A DNA stretch of 64,000 nucleotides from assembly GCA_003168265.1 (NCBI GenBank), contig PMSV01000012.1, positions 248,001 to 312,000 of the forward strand, written 5' to 3'. A program made the position numbers and the translations under genes. The notes below the pieces were generated by a model. The model ran no database searches and was not told where the DNA came from. It saw nothing but the letters and a program-made list of their open reading frames with translations. Positions 62,409 to 64,000 of this stretch are shown in pieces (within the stretch, counting starts at the first letter, position 1; each line of letters starts with the position of its first letter). The DNA is from Chitinophagaceae bacterium. Its GTDB lineage: Bacteria > Bacteroidota > Bacteroidia > Chitinophagales > Chitinophagaceae.

Positions 62409-64000
62409 TCAATTCAGGCTCCTGAAATCCACCGGTACTAGACGGCTAACCCCCGGTTCCTGCATGGTCACTCCGTAAATCACATCAACAGTGCTCATCG
62501 TCATCTTATTATGCGTCACGATTATAAACTGTGAATTCTCACTAAACTGCCTTATCATGTTAGTGAACTTGCTCACATTCGCATCATCAAGCGGCGCATC
62601 CACCTCATCAAGTATGCAAAAAGGCGCGGGCTTGATTAAATAAATAGAAAATAAAAGTGCCGTAGCCGTCAGGGTCTTTTCTCCACCGCTAAGCTGGGTG
62701 ATGGAAGACGGCCTCTTGCCTTTTGGCTTGGCGACGATATCGATTCCTGTTTCAGCCAGATCATCCGGGTTTTCTAAAATCAGGTCCGCCGTATCGTCTT
62801 CCGTGAACAGGGCTTTAAATACCTTTTGGAAGTTCTCCCGAACCCTGTTAAAAGTACCCAGGAACTGTTTATTGGCAGTCGCTTCCACTTCAACGATCGT
62901 CTGCAACAAACTATCCTTGGCATTCACCAGGTCGCTTTTCTGTTCCAGGATAAATTCATACCTGCGCTTCATTTCCTGGAAAGCCTCAATGGCTGTTGGG
63001 TTGATCTCTCCCAGGTTTTCCAGCCTTTTTTTCATCCTGTCCGATTTTTCCTGCAACTCGCTGACCTCGCCCTCTGTTGTCCTGGGCTGGTCAATGATAT
63101 CGTCCAGGTTGATCCTGAATTCCACCTGCAATCTTTCCTTCATGCCTGCCAGTTGCAATTTAAGCTCATTCAATTTATCCTTTATTTCACCTAGTAAATG
63201 TTCCAATTGCTCTTTCTCTTTAACCAGGTGTCTGAGGCTGCTTTCCTTTTCATTCAGGCCCTGGCGCATCCTGTAATAAGCCTGGTCGGCCTCATTCAGC
63301 TTCTTTTCTTCCTCTTCTTTTAGCCGCAATAATAAAATCAGTTCCTCGTCAAAATTTTTCACACTTGTTGCATTCTCAGAGATTTCCCTGTTGGTCTGTT
63401 CCAATTGATCGGAATTGGAAGATACCTGTCCCTTCAGGGCATTCAACTGATTGTTCTTAAATTCCAGTTCCTGCCTGAGTGCATTGATCCGGCTCTGTTG
63501 TCTGGTGACCTGCAGGTTAAAATCATTATAAGAAGATTGAACTTCATTATAGGCAAGTTCGACTGCCTTAAATTCCTCCTCGCTGGCTAGCAAGCGCTCC
63601 TTTAGATCATTGAGCAGGATGACAAGCTTATTCCATTCGATCCTCGTGTCTTCAATCCCCATGGTCATTTCCGCCAGGTTGCGCCTGAATTCTTCTAACT
63701 TATGATTACCGGAAGATTCCTGGGCCAGGAGGTTCTCCTTCTTGTTTTGCAGGGCAAATACAAGATTGATCAGCATGTTGATATCCTCCTGGGTCTGACG
63801 GATTACCTTCTCCTTTAATTGTTCGTTGAAAGCGATCACCTCATTGTGTTTCTCCTGGATCATAGCTTTCAATCCGCTAACTATTCCATCCTGTGCGGCA
63901 ATCTGTTCAGCCAGTCTCTCAAGATTCTTAGCCCTTCCGATCTTCTTGCCCTCAAACAAACCGACGCTGCCGCCGGTCAGGGAATATTTTCCTTTCACAT
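62409..64000 (-). CDS. smc: chromosome segregation protein SMC (N-terminal part lies beyond the window)
   Basis: This is the C-terminal 530 residues or so of the SMC ATPase that compacts and separates chromosomes. The visible part begins at the end of the hinge (SLTGGSVGLFEGKKIGRAKNLE), continues as a long coiled coil rich in Glu, Lys and Leu, and ends in the C-terminal head with the ABC signature TQLSGGEKTLTATALLFSI and Walker B FCILDEVDAPLDDANV near residue 480. No start codon is inside the window: the frame continues to 64000 and the Val/Met at its edge is internal. The 5' half with Walker A is not visible. Confidence 0.93.
   Translation of the reverse strand, partial: VKGKYSLTGGSVGLFEGKKIGRAKNLERLAEQIAAQDGIVSGLKAMIQEKHNEVIAFNEQLKEKVIRQTQEDINMLINLVFALQNKKENLLAQESSGNHKLEEFRRNLAEMTMGIEDTRIEWNKLVILLNDLKERLLASEEEFKAVELAYNEVQSSYNDFNLQVTRQQSRINALRQELEFKNNQLNALKGQVSSNSDQLEQTNREISENATSVKNFDEELILLLRLKEEEEKKLNEADQAYYRMRQGLNEKESSLRHLVKEKEQLEHLLGEIKDKLNELKLQLAGMKERLQVEFRINLDDIIDQPRTTEGEVSELQEKSDRMKKRLENLGEINPTAIEAFQEMKRRYEFILEQKSDLVNAKDSLLQTIVEVEATANKQFLGTFNRVRENFQKVFKALFTEDDTADLILENPDDLAETGIDIVAKPKGKRPSSITQLSGGEKTLTATALLFSIYLIKPAPFCILDEVDAPLDDANVSKFTNMIRQFSENSQFIIVTHNKMTMSTVDVIYGVTMQEPGVSRLVPVDFRSLN

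Overview
This 64 kb window is chromosomal DNA from a member of the Bacteroidota, most likely of the Chitinophagales/Chitinophagaceae type. The grounds are protein content (Bacteroidota-type ParA/ParB followed by a DUF5683 gene, an aspartate kinase/EtfBA/MutS/TilS complement, a long-insert IspG, a BatB/BatC pair, a GMC oxidoreductase with a gluconate dehydrogenase subunit 3), the near absence of Shine-Dalgarno sequences, and several promoters of the Bacteroidota type (TTTG, about 18-20 nt, TAnnTTTG). The base composition looks mid-40s % GC by eye. No tRNA, rRNA, CRISPR array, phage or intact insertion sequence was seen. The window cuts a GMC oxidoreductase at its left edge and an SMC gene at its right edge.

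Left third (1-29 kb) is mostly core housekeeping: a sugar or alcohol dehydrogenase pair (1-2234, minus), ruvX and def, an SDR oxidoreductase, a secreted S10 peptidase, the parA-parB-DUF5683 partition block (6616-9053, minus), a membrane metallophosphoesterase, an outer-membrane barrel, an ExbB/ExbD energy-transducing pair, a UbiA-type prenyltransferase with a TrmH-family methyltransferase, mutS, an Omp85-type barrel without visible POTRA domains, a GT-C-like membrane protein, rlmH-rhomboid, tilS-TPR, the etfB-etfA electron transfer flavoprotein operon, a bifunctional nuclease, a two-domain DUF1080 hydrolase, aspartate kinase and an Ldh-family dehydrogenase.

Middle (29.7-38 kb) is a metal-resistance block: an OmpR-type response regulator, its sensor kinase, and a three-gene CzcC/CzcB/CzcA-like tripartite RND efflux operon. 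The 337 nt leader of the efflux operon holds five TAA-centred repeats at exact 11 bp spacing, a layout typical of OmpR/PhoB-family binding sites, so the adjacent regulator probably controls the pump. The transporter carries the D-x5-D-x6-E signature of the Zn/Co/Ni (CzcA) type in TM4.

The accessory region (38-51.5 kb) is the most unusual part. It contains a secreted GH65-like glycosidase and a compact five-gene block (43863-49154) of two PAP2/vanadium-haloperoxidase-fold proteins, an AhpD-like peroxidase, an outer-membrane barrel and a membrane protein made of two tandem DoxX-like repeats. One of the two haloperoxidase-fold proteins has Cys in place of the active-site Ser and has lost the terminal Asp; the other is canonical. 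Next comes a tandem duplication of a LamG-domain lipoprotein gene, whose upstream copy is a decayed pseudogene, and then a class D beta-lactamase lipoprotein with all catalytic motifs.

The right end (51.6-64 kb) returns to core functions: a BatB/BatC pair, the long-form ispG, divergent galK and galM-like genes, a lipoprotein, nadB, an APC-family permease overlapping a sterol-desaturase-like membrane hydroxylase, and the C-terminal half of smc.
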